Notes under the pieces: model-generated
Told to the model about the DNA's origin: nothing
The model's input: the letters and a program-made list of their open reading frames with translations, nothing else
Databases searched by the model: none
Source of the DNA: Burkholderiales bacterium
GTDB lineage: Bacteria; Pseudomonadota; Gammaproteobacteria; Burkholderiales; Burkholderiaceae_D
DNA length: 21,498 nucleotides
Direction of reading: 5' to 3'
Assembly: GCA_028868455.1 (NCBI GenBank)
Contig: JAGWUK010000004.1
Span: 1-21,498 of the forward strand
Made by a program: the position numbers and the translations under genes
Shown here: positions 6,988-15,501 of the stretch, one piece after another
Layout: each line of letters begins with the position of its first letter
How positions within the stretch are numbered: the first letter of the stretch is position 1

Positions 6988-8424
6988 TCAAATCGCGCTT
7001 GCCAGTTTCCCCAGAGTTTTTATCCCCTGCTCCATCTCGCGCCCCCACGGACGGCCGATGTTCATGCGCATGAAATGGGCATATTTGCTGGTCGAAGAAA
7101 ACATGAATCCGGGCGTGAAAGCAATGCCGGACGCGACCGACAAGCGCAGCAGCGCCAGCGTGTCGATGTGGCTCGGCAACTCCAGCCATAGCCACCAGCC
7201 GCCGGCGGGACTGATGACTTGGGTGCCGACCGGAAAATATTTTTGTATCGCTGCGACTGCCAGCGGAATATTGGCTGACAGCCGTTCACGCAGTTTGCGT
7301 AAATGCGAAGGCAGACCACCGGATTGCATGAATTCTGCCAGCACGGCTTGCTCGAACACCGGTGTGATCAATGAATTGCTGAGTTTCAAAGACTGAATTC
7401 TGGCCTGATAACGCCCACCGGCAATCCAGCCTATGCGAAACGCCGGCGCCAGACTTTTGCTGCATGAGCCGCAATAAATCACGCGGCCCTGTTTGTCCCA
7501 GGCCTTGACCGGTTGCGGGCGTTCCTGATGATGCGACAAGTCGCCAAACACGTCATCTTCGATCAATGCCAGATCGTGCTGCTCGACCAGACGCAACAGG
7601 CGTTTTTTATTTTTTTCGCTCATCGTGCACCCGAGCGGATTCTGGAAATTCGGCATGGCGACCACGGCGCGAACGCCGGTCTGATGTTCCAGCGCGTATT
7701 CCAATGCCTCCAGACTCATACCTGCGCCGGGAACGCAGGGGATTTCGATCGCCTTGAGCCCCAGGTTTTCCACCATCTGCAACAGACCAAAATACACGGG
7801 CGACTCGACGATCACGGCATCGCCGGGTTGCGCGACGGCGCGCAGCGCCACACTCAGCGCCTCGGTGCTGCCATTGGTGATCAGCAGATCGCTGTCCTGC
7901 AAATCAACGCCGAAACTGGCCAGCCACTGCAACAGACTGGCTTTCAATTGCGGCAGGCCGGTGCCGGTCGGATATTCGCCCAGCATCAGCGGCTGACTAC
8001 GCAACAGGCGCTGGCCAATGCGCGACAGCGTGTCGCACGGATACCACTGCGGCGCGGCACTGGCCAGATGCAGGCCCAGTTGCAACGGTTGTTCTGTCAG
8101 CGAATACAATTCCGTCGTTCTGTGCTGCAACGATACCAGCTTGTCGTATTCCACCGGCGGCGCGGCATTCGTCACGCTGGCGGTGCGCTTTGCGCGTGCC
8201 TGGCTTTGTCCTTTCCAGTCGCTGACATACATGCCGGATTTGGATCGCGCCTCGACCAGACCCAGACTTTCCAGATGGCGATAACAGCGTATCGCCGTTG
8301 ACACGCTGACCTGATGTGCCTCGGCACACTGACGCACGGATGGCAAACGCTCGCCGGGCTGGTAGCGTCCGGCACGGATATCGTCGGTTAGAAACGCGGC
8401 TAGTTGCCGATAACTGTGCTGCAT
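6988..8424 (-). CDS. MocR-type (GntR/aminotransferase) regulator
   Basis: A 478-residue fusion of a GntR winged helix-turn-helix and a class I aminotransferase fold, the MocR/PdxR architecture. The N-terminal domain (residues ~1-68) includes RAGRYQPGERLPSVR and VSVSTAIRCYRHLESLGLVE. The large domain keeps the PLP-site marks: N262-P263 in FQNPLG, the aspartates in IEDDVFGDL and the Schiff-base lysine K323 in GSCSKSLAP. MocR proteins usually use PLP or a PLP adduct to sense an amine or amino acid and to control a neighbouring gene. The ATG at 8424 has GGGA seven bases upstream; the frame extends to 8457. It is divergent from benE across 89 bases with an inverted repeat, so BenE is the likely target. 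Confidence 0.92.
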   Translation of the reverse strand: MQHSYRQLAAFLTDDIRAGRYQPGERLPSVRQCAEAHQVSVSTAIRCYRHLESLGLVEARSKSGMYVSDWKGQSQARAKRTASVTNAAPPVEYDKLVSLQHRTTELYSLTEQPLQLGLHLASAAPQWYPCDTLSRIGQRLLRSQPLMLGEYPTGTGLPQLKASLLQWLASFGVDLQDSDLLITNGSTEALSVALRAVAQPGDAVIVESPVYFGLLQMVENLGLKAIEIPCVPGAGMSLEALEYALEHQTGVRAVVAMPNFQNPLGCTMSEKNKKRLLRLVEQHDLALIEDDVFGDLSHHQERPQPVKAWDKQGRVIYCGSCSKSLAPAFRIGWIAGGRYQARIQSLKLSNSLITPVFEQAVLAEFMQSGGLPSHLRKLRERLSANIPLAVAAIQKYFPVGTQVISPAGGWWLWLELPSHIDTLALLRLSVASGIAFTPGFMFSSTSKYAHFMRMNIGRPWGREMEQGIKTLGKLASAI

Positions 8425-8425
8425 A

Positions 8426-8450
8426 ACAGATTCCCAATTTTCCAATCTGT
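8426..8450. promoter_or_regulatory. Candidate MocR operator
   Basis: A perfect 7-bp inverted repeat, ACAGATT (8426-8432), 11 bases, AATCTGT (8444-8450), directly abuts the MocR start codon and covers its ribosome-binding site. On the minus strand TTGCGC (8481-8476), 17 bases, TATGCT (8458-8453) could be the MocR promoter, putting the site near its start point. Binding here would fit autorepression and perhaps control of benE. Confidence 0.45.
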
Positions 8451-8513
8451 ATAGCATAGGCTAATGCACGGCTGTGCGCAAACCACTGCACTCCCCACAG
8501 TAGACTGCGCAAC

Positions 8514-9797
8514 ATGACTACTCAACACTCCCCCACGCTCCCGGACGCCAACGGCGCAATTGCCCGCCAGCGATTTTCCCTGTTCATCGATTTGTTTCCG
8601 GCGGTATTAGCCGGACTGATCGCGGTGCTGATTTCTTATGCCGGGCCGATGCTGCTGATCTTTCAGGCGGCGCAATCGGCCTCGCTCAGCGCAGCGCAAA
8701 CCAGCTCCTGGGTCTGGGCGGTATCGATCGGTTCCGGCTGTTGCGGCGTGTGGATGAGCTGGCGCTACAAGATACCCGTGATCTGCGCCTGGAACACCCC
8801 CGGCGCGGCGCTGCTGGTGACCGGACTGGCAACCGTGCCATATCACCAGGCCATTGGCGCGTACATAGTCGCTGCGGCAGTGATCTGGCTGATCGGCGTT
8901 ACCGGTATTTTCGAACGTGTGATGCGCGTGATTCCCAAGAGCCTGTGCGCGGCGATGCTGGCCGGGATTCTGTTTCGTTTTGCTGTCGGCGTGTTCGCCA
9001 ATGCCAATAGTCCGGTGCACGGCGCCGCGTGGCTGGTGACCGCGATGTTTGTCGGCTATCTGTTGTTCAAACGCCGCTCGGCACGTTATGCGATTGTGCT
9101 GACCTTATTGCTCGGCGTCGCTTTATGGAAAATGCTGGGCTGGGGCGAAGCCGTGAGCGCCAATGAAAGCGTTATCGCTTCCGGCGTGCATTTTGGGTTG
9201 ACAATGCCGGTCTGGACAACGCCAGCATTCTCTCTGAGCGCCATCATCAGTCTCGGTCTGCCGTTAGCGGTATTGTGTCTGACCGGCCAGCAAGTCCCCG
9301 GCGTGGCGGTCTTACGTGCTGCGAATTTTGTGAACGCACCGACTGGCAGGCTGGTGGCCGGTACTGGATTAGCCAGCTTGCTGTTTGCCCCTTTCGGCGC
9401 ACATGGCGTGAATCTGGCAGCGATCACCGCAGCAATCTGCACCGGCCCCGAAGCCCATCATCAAGCTGAAAAACGCTGGGTCGCCGGTGTCGCCTGCGGT
9501 GTGTTTTATGTGCTGATCGGCAGCTTTGCCGGTTCGCTGACGGCACTATTTTTGCACCTGCCAGCGGCATTGATTTCCACCGTGGCCGGACTGGCTTTGC
9601 TGGGGGCAATTCAAAACGGTCTGGTCGGCGCATTCGCCGAAACAACAGAACGCGAAGCCGCCCTGATCACCTTCATCGTCACCGCATCCAACCTGACGCT
9701 GCTTGGTCTGGGCTCCGCCTGCTGGGGCATCGCGCTCGGCATCGTCAGTTATTTTCTGCTCAGACCGCGTCAGACTGCAACGCCGGTCAAGCAATAA
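8514..9797 (+). CDS. benE: BenE-family inner-membrane transporter
   Basis: A 427-residue hydrophobic protein with about 10-12 membrane helices. It matches the BenE/YdcO benzoate:H+ symporter family: FLIDLFPAV-like opening (LFIDLFPAVLAGLIAVLISYAG), the early motif ICAWNTPGAALL, and LPLAVLCLTGQQVPGVAVLRAA and APFGAHGVNLAAITAAICTGPEAH in the second half. Length is slightly above the usual ~390-400 because of a ~20-residue polar N-terminus. No Shine-Dalgarno sequence is visible before the ATG, so an alternative internal start near residue 17 cannot be excluded. No benzoate catabolic genes are nearby, so benzoate is not certain as the substrate. It is divergent from the MocR-type regulator and is closed by a strong terminator. 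Confidence 0.88.
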   Translation: MTTQHSPTLPDANGAIARQRFSLFIDLFPAVLAGLIAVLISYAGPMLLIFQAAQSASLSAAQTSSWVWAVSIGSGCCGVWMSWRYKIPVICAWNTPGAALLVTGLATVPYHQAIGAYIVAAAVIWLIGVTGIFERVMRVIPKSLCAAMLAGILFRFAVGVFANANSPVHGAAWLVTAMFVGYLLFKRRSARYAIVLTLLLGVALWKMLGWGEAVSANESVIASGVHFGLTMPVWTTPAFSLSAIISLGLPLAVLCLTGQQVPGVAVLRAANFVNAPTGRLVAGTGLASLLFAPFGAHGVNLAAITAAICTGPEAHHQAEKRWVAGVACGVFYVLIGSFAGSLTALFLHLPAALISTVAGLALLGAIQNGLVGAFAETTEREAALITFIVTASNLTLLGLGSACWGIALGIVSYFLLRPRQTATPVKQ

Positions 9798-9825
9798 GTT
9801 TACACATACTCCTACTGTGTATTTT

Positions 9826-9866
9826 CCCAATGCGCTTTATTTATCAGCGCATTGGGACTTTTTTTG
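9826..9866 (+). terminator. Rho-independent terminator after benE
   Basis: A perfect 11-bp stem, CCCAATGCGCT (9826-9836) with AGCGCATTGGG (9846-9856), has a 9-base AT-rich loop and is followed by AC and then seven or more T residues. It lies 28 bases after the benE stop. Confidence 0.9.
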
Positions 9867-10007
9867 CGAATTTTTATGGGAGTATAGGTATTTCATCGCT
9901 AAATCAGCTATGCAGAAAAGCGGTTTAGGTTACCCGATTCCGGTGCGTCATACGCTGTACATCTGAAATCGCTACCATGTCGGTCTTACTTCTTTTGAGC
10001 CATCGAC

Positions 10008-11276
10008 ATGAAACGACCTGATCTGAAATCCGTGCTGGGCGCGCTGTGCGTGGCACTGCTGGAGGCCTGCAGCCACAATCCACCCGCCATGCCGGAAGCC
10101 GTCCCGGCGCCGCAAGCGGCCATTGACAATAACCAATATCACCCTGTGATCCTGGTATCCATCGACGGCTTTCGCCCCGATTATCTGCAACGCGGCGTCT
10201 CTCCGAATCTGAACGTGCTGGCAAGCCAGGGCGTGCGTGCCATTGCCATGCATCCGTCTTATCCGTCGATCACGTTTCCGAATCACTACACGCTGGTGAC
10301 TGGCCTGCGCCCCGATCACCACGGCATCGTCGGCAACACCATGGAAGACCGCGCTATTCCAAACGTCGTGTTTAAACTGAGCAACCACGATGCGGTAACG
10401 GATCGCCGCTGGTGGGATCAGGCCGAACCAGTCTGGGTCACTGCAGAAAAAAATCATGTCGCCACCGGCATCATGTTCTGGCCCGGTTCCGAAGCCGCAA
10501 TTCACGGCGTACGCCCCAGCAATTACCGGCCATTCGATGGCAATATCAAACCCGATAGCCGCGTCGATACCATGCTCGGCTGGCTCGATAAAACAGGCGC
10601 ACAACGCCCCGGTTTTCTGACGGTGTATTTTGATGATGTCGATCACGCCGGACACGAATCCGGCCCCGCCAGCGCCGAAGTCAATCAGGCCGTAGCACGC
10701 GTTGATCAGACCATAGGCCGCATGCTGCAAGGCTTGCAGGCACGCCATATCCGCGCCAACATCGTGATCGTTTCCGATCATGGCATGGCAGAGATCAGCC
10801 CAGCGCGGCGGATCTTCCTGTCACGCCTGGCCAATCCCGACAGTTACCGCGTCGTCAGCTACGGCACCTTTGCCGGCATCGAAGCGCAGCCAGGACAAGA
10901 AGACGCCCTCGCCCTATCGCTACTGAAACCACAAGCGCATATGCAATGCTGGCGCAAAGAAGCCATCCCCGCACGCTTCCACTATGGTCAGAATGCCCGC
11001 GTACCGCGCTTCTTATGCATGGCCGACGTGGGCTGGATGATTTTTGCCGATGAAAAAACCGACTACAAAGGCAGCGGCGCCCACGGCTACGACAATCTCG
11101 CTCCCGAAATGAATGCACTGTTCATCGCCAACGGCCCGCAATTCAAACCCGGCGTCGTCTTGCCGGTCTTCGACAATGTCGATGTGTATCCGTTACTGAT
11201 GACCCTGCTCCATATCCCCGCCCTGCATTCCGACGGCACCATTACCGCCACCGAACCAGGATTGATCGCGCCTTAA
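10008..11276 (+). CDS. Nucleotide pyrophosphatase/phosphodiesterase, probable lipoprotein
   Basis: A 422-residue member of the alkaline-phosphatase superfamily, type I phosphodiesterase/nucleotide pyrophosphatase (ENPP-like). The two-metal site is complete: D53 in SIDGFRPDY, nucleophile T89 in SITFPNHY, D212 and H216 in DVDHAGHESGP, D257-H258 in VSDHGM and H359 in SGAHGYDN. These positions are almost those of the Xanthomonas NPP enzyme. The N-terminus (MKRPDLKSVLGALCVALLEAC) ends in a lipobox-like LEAC with Cys21 as probable lipid anchor; glutamate at -2 is unusual. An Ala/Pro linker (24-40) precedes the catalytic domain. It probably hydrolyses extracytoplasmic nucleotides or phosphodiesters from the outer membrane. 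It stands alone and its Shine-Dalgarno is weak. Confidence 0.9.
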   Translation: MKRPDLKSVLGALCVALLEACSHNPPAMPEAVPAPQAAIDNNQYHPVILVSIDGFRPDYLQRGVSPNLNVLASQGVRAIAMHPSYPSITFPNHYTLVTGLRPDHHGIVGNTMEDRAIPNVVFKLSNHDAVTDRRWWDQAEPVWVTAEKNHVATGIMFWPGSEAAIHGVRPSNYRPFDGNIKPDSRVDTMLGWLDKTGAQRPGFLTVYFDDVDHAGHESGPASAEVNQAVARVDQTIGRMLQGLQARHIRANIVIVSDHGMAEISPARRIFLSRLANPDSYRVVSYGTFAGIEAQPGQEDALALSLLKPQAHMQCWRKEAIPARFHYGQNARVPRFLCMADVGWMIFADEKTDYKGSGAHGYDNLAPEMNALFIANGPQFKPGVVLPVFDNVDVYPLLMTLLHIPALHSDGTITATEPGLIAP

Positions 11277-11313
11277 ACGCGGATTGCGGATTGCTGATTA
11301 CACAAAGCAAAAG

Positions 11314-11359
11314 TGGCAGGATCGACACGCAGTTTTTCAGAAACTGCATCTTCCTGCCA
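11314..11359 (-). terminator. Long imperfect stem-loop, probable minus-strand terminator
   Basis: TGGCAGGA (11314-11321) pairs with TCCTGCCA (11352-11359), and inside it GCAGTTT (11329-11335) pairs with AAACTGC (11341-11347) around a five-base loop. On the minus strand the stem is followed by CTTTTGCTTTG, a moderate T-tract, and it lies 50 bases beyond the stop of the small membrane protein. It may also serve the plus-strand NPP gene that ends at 11276. Confidence 0.5.
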
Positions 11360-11410
11360 GCCTGGCTTTTGCAAAAACGACGGCAAACAAAACGGCCGCA
11401 GGCGCCGTGT

Positions 11411-11686
11411 TTATTCCGTTGATAATTGCTTTTGATACAGTTTCTCAGTCTCCCGCCACACAAAATACCCCCAGAAAATACCGCCCAGCGGAAAAATCAC
11501 CAAGGCCAAAGGAAAACGCGTTTTGAAGTCAAAGTTTTGACTGGTCATCGACATGAAGATCGACCATAAAATCGCCGTAGTGACACCCCATCCAAGAACA
11601 CCATTCATCAGAATAAATCGCCAGAGCCCTTTGCGCCGCGTGTTTGCCCATCGCTGTAAACGTTTTTCTTTTGAAAAAAAATTCAT
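11411..11686 (-). CDS. Small two-helix membrane protein, unknown function
   Basis: A 91-residue protein starting MNFFSKEKRLQRWANTRRKG, strongly basic, followed by two hydrophobic helices at about residues 22-45 and 57-77, then a polar tail. The positive N-terminus suggests both ends are cytoplasmic. The ATG at 11686 has an excellent Shine-Dalgarno (GGAGGGAGAG). I do not recognise a family. It is followed by a stem-loop. The next gene upstream on the same strand, the MtfA-like peptidase, ends 92 bases earlier, so co-transcription is possible. Confidence 0.65.
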   Translation of the reverse strand: MNFFSKEKRLQRWANTRRKGLWRFILMNGVLGWGVTTAILWSIFMSMTSQNFDFKTRFPLALVIFPLGGIFWGYFVWRETEKLYQKQLSTE

Positions 11687-11777
11687 GCTCTCCCTCCATC
11701 CGCTCACCGTAAAACTTATATTTATCAAAAATGTAAATTAAGCTAGAAAACAAATCTACATGACATCCGACCTGATT

Positions 11778-12584
11778 TTACGCCACCCATTCTCGCGGGT
11801 CTACGCGGTAGAAGCTTTTCAGTTGCGCGAACAGGGCGGGATGGTGCTGCGCCAGAGCGACGCTTTTTTTGAAAAACGCTTCGGTACTGACGGCGAAAAA
11901 TTCGGCTGGGTTGGTGGCGCCGTAGGGGTCGATCAGCGTGTGCTGGTGGTGTTCTACTGCGTGGCGAAGATGGGCGAATTCTGCTTCCATGACTTGCGAC
12001 CAGGCCTGATAGGCGGCCGTGCTGCGCAGCACGGGGGCGCCGTTGGTGCTGCCGGTTTCGCTGTCGAGCTGGTGCGCAAATTCATGCAAGACCACGTCTT
12101 GCCCATGCGCTTCGTTGTCGGCGTCGATGATCTGATCCCAGGCCAGGATGACTCTGCCGTCGCTCCAGGATTCGCCGCTGAGTCCCTGATTCGTATGCGT
12201 GACCACGCCGCCAGCCAGCATTTGTGTGCGCGGTGCGACGAATGCTGACGGATACACCAGAATGTGCGTGAGTTGCGGATAAACATCCGTCGCGCGATTC
12301 AGCAATAGCAGGCAGGCTTTGCCAGCGATCGTCACGCGGATTTCGTCGGTGATTTCCATTCCGTCGCAACCGACGAAAGTTTTTTGAAATAAAAACTGCC
12401 GTATGCGACGCTTCAACTGCATCTGCAAATCAGTCGGCAGGCGCGTATAGGCGGGGACATTGCGTCGCAGTATTTTGGAATAATTCAGCGGAAAGGCACG
12501 CGACAAGACGTAGCGCAAACGCAGACGCGGCAGCACCAAAAAACCTGACGCCAGCACGACGGCAATGATCAGCAACCATTCCAT
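11778..12584 (-). CDS. MtfA-like zinc peptidase (M90 family)
   Basis: A 268-residue zinc metallopeptidase of the MtfA family. The zinc site reads HEFAHQLD (H167, E168, H171), and E228 in NPAEFF lies 61 residues after the first histidine, close to E212 in E. coli MtfA (63 after H149). Unlike E. coli MtfA, this protein opens with a hydrophobic segment (MEWLLIIAVVLASGFLVLP), so it is probably membrane-anchored with the catalytic domain in the cytoplasm. In E. coli MtfA binds the glucose repressor Mlc; there is no evidence of that role here. The ATG at 12584 has GGGTGA upstream; the frame is open to 12644. Confidence 0.88.
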   Translation of the reverse strand: MEWLLIIAVVLASGFLVLPRLRLRYVLSRAFPLNYSKILRRNVPAYTRLPTDLQMQLKRRIRQFLFQKTFVGCDGMEITDEIRVTIAGKACLLLLNRATDVYPQLTHILVYPSAFVAPRTQMLAGGVVTHTNQGLSGESWSDGRVILAWDQIIDADNEAHGQDVVLHEFAHQLDSETGSTNGAPVLRSTAAYQAWSQVMEAEFAHLRHAVEHHQHTLIDPYGATNPAEFFAVSTEAFFKKSVALAQHHPALFAQLKSFYRVDPREWVA

Positions 12585-12603
12585 GGAGAATTCACCCGTA
12601 TCT

Positions 12604-12629
12604 GGAAAAACCGGCCTGCCGGTTTTTCC
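12604..12629 (-). terminator. Rho-independent terminator of the PLP/RidA/oxidoreductase operon
   Basis: GGAAAAACCGG (12604-12614) pairs perfectly with CCGGTTTTTCC (12619-12629) around a 4-base loop. The A-tract/T-tract symmetry lets it work on either strand. On the minus strand it follows the operon that stops at 12762 and lies just before the MtfA-like start. Confidence 0.7.
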
Positions 12630-12761
12630 TTTGTTTAACTGCATTCAGACACAGGTGGGCGCGGCACAGGCAAATTCAATGGGATGCATCAAAAATAGAT
12701 GGCGAACGTTTGCGTGTCGCCGGCGGGCAGGCTTAGGCTTGGCACGCCACAACGCGCTGCC

Positions 12762-13979
12762 CTAAGTGGATGCGTGGAGGCAAGACATGCGTTCCAGCGC
12801 CTGCGCCAGCATCTCGATATCGTCAACGGTATTCAGATAAGACAACGATGCGCGGGCAACGCTATGCAGCCCGCGTGCCTGCATGTCCAGCGGCGTATAG
12901 GCAACACCGTTGGCACCGATATGAATACCTTGTCTGCCCAGTTCATTTTTTAATGCTGCAGCGTCGTGGCCGTGCAGATTAAATGAAACCAGGCCTGAAC
13001 GCTGCTCATCGCTGCCGAGATCGTGCAGGCGCACGCCGGGAATCGCCGCCAGGCGCGTGCGCAATGTGCGCGCCAGACTGGCCGTGGTCAGCGCAATTTG
13101 CTCAACACCGATCTCCAGCGCCAGTCGTACAGACTCTGCCAAGCCAAGCTGCAAGGCAACGGCGGTTTCGCTGCTCTCAAAACGGCGGGCATCGTCGCGC
13201 AGCGCTGAGCCGTCTGCACTGAACGGCGCCGATGCGACATCAACCCAGGCGGGATTCAGCGTCGACAAAAAACTGCGCTTCACATACAACACGCCCGTAC
13301 CGCGCGGCCCGCGCAAATGCTTGCGCCCCGCGCTTTTCAGGATATCGCATTGCAGCGCCTGCACGTCCACCGGAATCTGTCCTAACGCCTGTCCGGCATC
13401 AATCAGATACGGGACACCCGCTGCGGCGGCGACTTTGCCCACCGACACGGCATCATTGATCAAACCGCCATTGGCTGGCAACCATGTCAATGAAATCAGG
13501 CGCACCTGAGCGTCGATCTGATTGGCTAAAGCGCCAGCATCAACGCTGCCATCCGCATGACAGGGAATCACGTCGACGCTGGCACCAGCCGCCTGCGCGG
13601 CGCGCTGGTAATTGACCAGATTGCCGCCCCACTCTTGCCGGCCGACCAGAATGCGATCCCCGTGCTTCAAACGCGGCATGGCAGCAAAGGCGCTGCCAAA
13701 CGCATCGGAACCAGAGCGCATCAGCGCGATCTCGTCTGGCTGCGCATTGATCAGTCGGGCGAGGTTGGCGCGCAATTGTTGCAACTGTTCGGCCACGTCT
13801 GCGGCTGCATCCATAGGCCCGACTTGTTGCTCCAGTTGCAGGTGCGCGTAGATTGCGTCCAGCGCAGCCTGCGGCAACAAGGAGGCACCGGCGTGATTCA
13901 GATGCACATGGCCATGTGCCGCATCGCGCAAGCCCGGCGTCTCGGCGCGCAGGCTTGCCAGTTGTCCGGCACGGATCAT
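12762..13979 (-). CDS. Class-V aminotransferase-fold PLP enzyme
   Basis: A 405-residue fold-type I PLP enzyme of the class V (NifS/isopenicillin-epimerase-like) group. The Schiff-base lysine is K220 in SAGRKHLRGPRGTG, and D194 with Q197 in YLIDAGQ hold the cofactor pyridine ring and phenol. The N-terminus has HLNHAGASLLP, and the C-terminus ends VARASLSYLNTVDDIEML as in this group. The catalytic-cysteine loop of cysteine desulfurases is missing, so it is probably not an iron-sulphur donor. A C-S lyase such as a hercynylcysteine-sulfoxide-lyase-like enzyme, an epimerase or a deaminating lyase are all possible. Its ATG overlaps the RidA stop by four bases (ATGA), so translation is coupled. It is the last gene of the operon. 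Confidence 0.85.
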   Translation of the reverse strand: MIRAGQLASLRAETPGLRDAAHGHVHLNHAGASLLPQAALDAIYAHLQLEQQVGPMDAAADVAEQLQQLRANLARLINAQPDEIALMRSGSDAFGSAFAAMPRLKHGDRILVGRQEWGGNLVNYQRAAQAAGASVDVIPCHADGSVDAGALANQIDAQVRLISLTWLPANGGLINDAVSVGKVAAAAGVPYLIDAGQALGQIPVDVQALQCDILKSAGRKHLRGPRGTGVLYVKRSFLSTLNPAWVDVASAPFSADGSALRDDARRFESSETAVALQLGLAESVRLALEIGVEQIALTTASLARTLRTRLAAIPGVRLHDLGSDEQRSGLVSFNLHGHDAAALKNELGRQGIHIGANGVAYTPLDMQARGLHSVARASLSYLNTVDDIEMLAQALERMSCLHAST

Positions 13980-14446
13980 GCTGTCACCGGCTGTAAGCGC
14001 ACGATGGCATCGACTTCCACTGCCGCACCGGTCGGCAGGCTGGCAACACCGATGGCAGTTCTGGCATGGCGACCGCGCTCTCCCAGCACCGCCACCATCA
14101 GATCGGATGCGCCATTGGCGATCGCGCTGTGTCCGTCAAAATCGGCTGTTGCAGCGATGAAGACGCCGAGACGCTGCACCTGCACGACTCGCTGCATGTC
14201 GCCATCGGTCACTGCATTGATGATCGCCAGCACGCCAAGCGCGGCAATTTCTGCTTCCTGGCGTGCCGCTTCGGCGGACAAACCAGCACCGACGACAACG
14301 CTCCTGGCAGCGCCGGGGCGACCGATCTGACCAGCGACAAAAAGCAGATTGTCATGCAGGGTATAGCTCAGGTAATTCGCGGCCGGCGCTTTGACTGCCG
14401 GTAAAGTATGGCCGAGCGCGGCCAGTTGTTGTGTGATCGTGTTCAT
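13976..14446 (-). CDS. RidA-family enamine/imine deaminase
   Basis: A 156-residue RidA (YjgF/YER057c/UK114) protein. The signature ARTAIGVASLPTG with V-E-V-D-A holds R129, the arginine that binds the carboxylate of 2-aminoacrylate in deaminating members, and E144. The N-terminal LLFVAGQIGR stretch is also typical. Length is above the 128 residues of E. coli RidA and fits the RidA-like subfamilies found in catabolic operons. RidA proteins hydrolyse reactive enamines and imines from PLP enzymes to keto-acids and ammonia. It sits between the oxidoreductase (16-base gap) and the PLP enzyme (4-base overlap), which suggests it handles that enzyme's intermediate. Confidence 0.9.
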   Translation of the reverse strand: MNTITQQLAALGHTLPAVKAPAANYLSYTLHDNLLFVAGQIGRPGAARSVVVGAGLSAEAARQEAEIAALGVLAIINAVTDGDMQRVVQVQRLGVFIAATADFDGHSAIANGASDLMVAVLGERGRHARTAIGVASLPTGAAVEVDAIVRLQPVTA

Positions 14447-14462
14447 GGGCGTTCGGTCCGGT

Positions 14463-15437
14463 TCAGTTCAATGTGCTATCAATGCGCAGCAAAAGCTTGC
14501 CTTGCGTTGCGCGGCTTGCCAGTGCGCGGTGGGCTTGTGCGACATCGGCCAGCGCGTAATCCTGATGAATCCGCAGGTGCACGCTGCCGTCTTGCAGATG
14601 GCGAAAAACGGCGGCTGCGGCTGCTTGCAGCGTCGCTGGCGTGGACATGTAATGCGGCAGCACCGGTCGCGTCAAGGTAATGCTCTTGCGCATCAGTTGC
14701 AGCACATCGACAGGTTCAGGCTGGCCGCTGGCCGCGCCGAACAAAACCACGTGTCCGCATGGCGCTACCAGTTGCAGGCTGTGCGCAAACGTTGACTTGC
14801 CGACCGAATCAAACACCACATCGACACCGCGTCCGCCCGTTTTATCCAGCACGACGGCTGGCCAGTCCTGTCCTTCGTCATAACGCAAGGCGTGTGCACC
14901 AACGCTCGTCAGCCATGCCGCCTTGTCTGCCGACGAGGTGGTGCCAAAGACAGTCAGGCCGCGCGCCACCAGCAATTGCACCAGCCAGCCGCCGACACCG
15001 CCTGCGGCGGCATGCACCAGCACGCTACCCTGTGATGGCAAACGCGCGACTTTTTCTGTCAGCATGATCGCGGTCAGGCCATGCTCGATGGCGGCGCAGG
15101 CATCGCGCAGACTGAGCGCGTCCGGTACGCGTAGCAGGCTGTTGTGCGGCACGGCAAGCTGTTCGGCATAGCTGCCCTGCACGCCGGTGGTGTAAGCGAC
15201 TCGCTCACCAATCTGCCAGCCGCTGCCGGCCGGTGCGCTGGCAATTACTCCGGCACCTTCTATGCCCATCGGCAAAGGCAGGCTGACACCGGGATAACGC
15301 CCTTCGCGCTGATAGATATCGACAAAGTTAATACCCGCCCAGGCCGCCTTGACGATGATCTCGCCAGCTGGTGCAGCAAGCTCACGCAATGCGAGCTGAT
15401 CTGGCCCGCCGAATTGTTCAACAATGATGGCTTTCAT
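14463..15437 (-). CDS. Quinone oxidoreductase-like MDR protein
   Basis: A 324-residue zinc-independent medium-chain dehydrogenase/reductase of the NADPH:quinone reductase (QorA-like) type. Family marks are GINFVDIYQREGRYP (~35-49), GIEGAGVI, and the Rossmann motif VHAAAGGVGG at 141-150. The structural-zinc cysteine cluster of alcohol dehydrogenases is absent. The substrate may be a quinone or an enone. It is the first gene of the operon, with the start ATG at 15437; the Shine-Dalgarno is weak (GAGG is 13 bases away). The divergent LysR gene starts 98 bases away and probably controls it. Confidence 0.9.
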   Translation of the reverse strand: MKAIIVEQFGGPDQLALRELAAPAGEIIVKAAWAGINFVDIYQREGRYPGVSLPLPMGIEGAGVIASAPAGSGWQIGERVAYTTGVQGSYAEQLAVPHNSLLRVPDALSLRDACAAIEHGLTAIMLTEKVARLPSQGSVLVHAAAGGVGGWLVQLLVARGLTVFGTTSSADKAAWLTSVGAHALRYDEGQDWPAVVLDKTGGRGVDVVFDSVGKSTFAHSLQLVAPCGHVVLFGAASGQPEPVDVLQLMRKSITLTRPVLPHYMSTPATLQAAAAAVFRHLQDGSVHLRIHQDYALADVAQAHRALASRATQGKLLLRIDSTLN

Positions 15438-15501
15438 TTTGTTTCGCGTCCTCAGTTAAGATGGCGAAATTATTGATCTGACGCGCGGGAAATAAAAACG
15501 A

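Noticed and set aside
7513..8301. 262-codon plus-strand open frame
   Set aside because: Antisense to the MocR-type gene, with Gln/His/Arg-rich composition typical of a reverse-strand shadow.
9960..10030. Direct repeat ATCTGAAATC at 9960-9969 and 10021-10030
   Set aside because: Only ten bases long with no other shared flank; the second copy lies within the coding start of the NPP gene. Likely chance.
12732..12765. CTTAGG...CCTAAG inverted repeat after the PLP enzyme gene
   Set aside because: The arms are short and far apart with no T-run; a much better terminator lies at 12604-12629.
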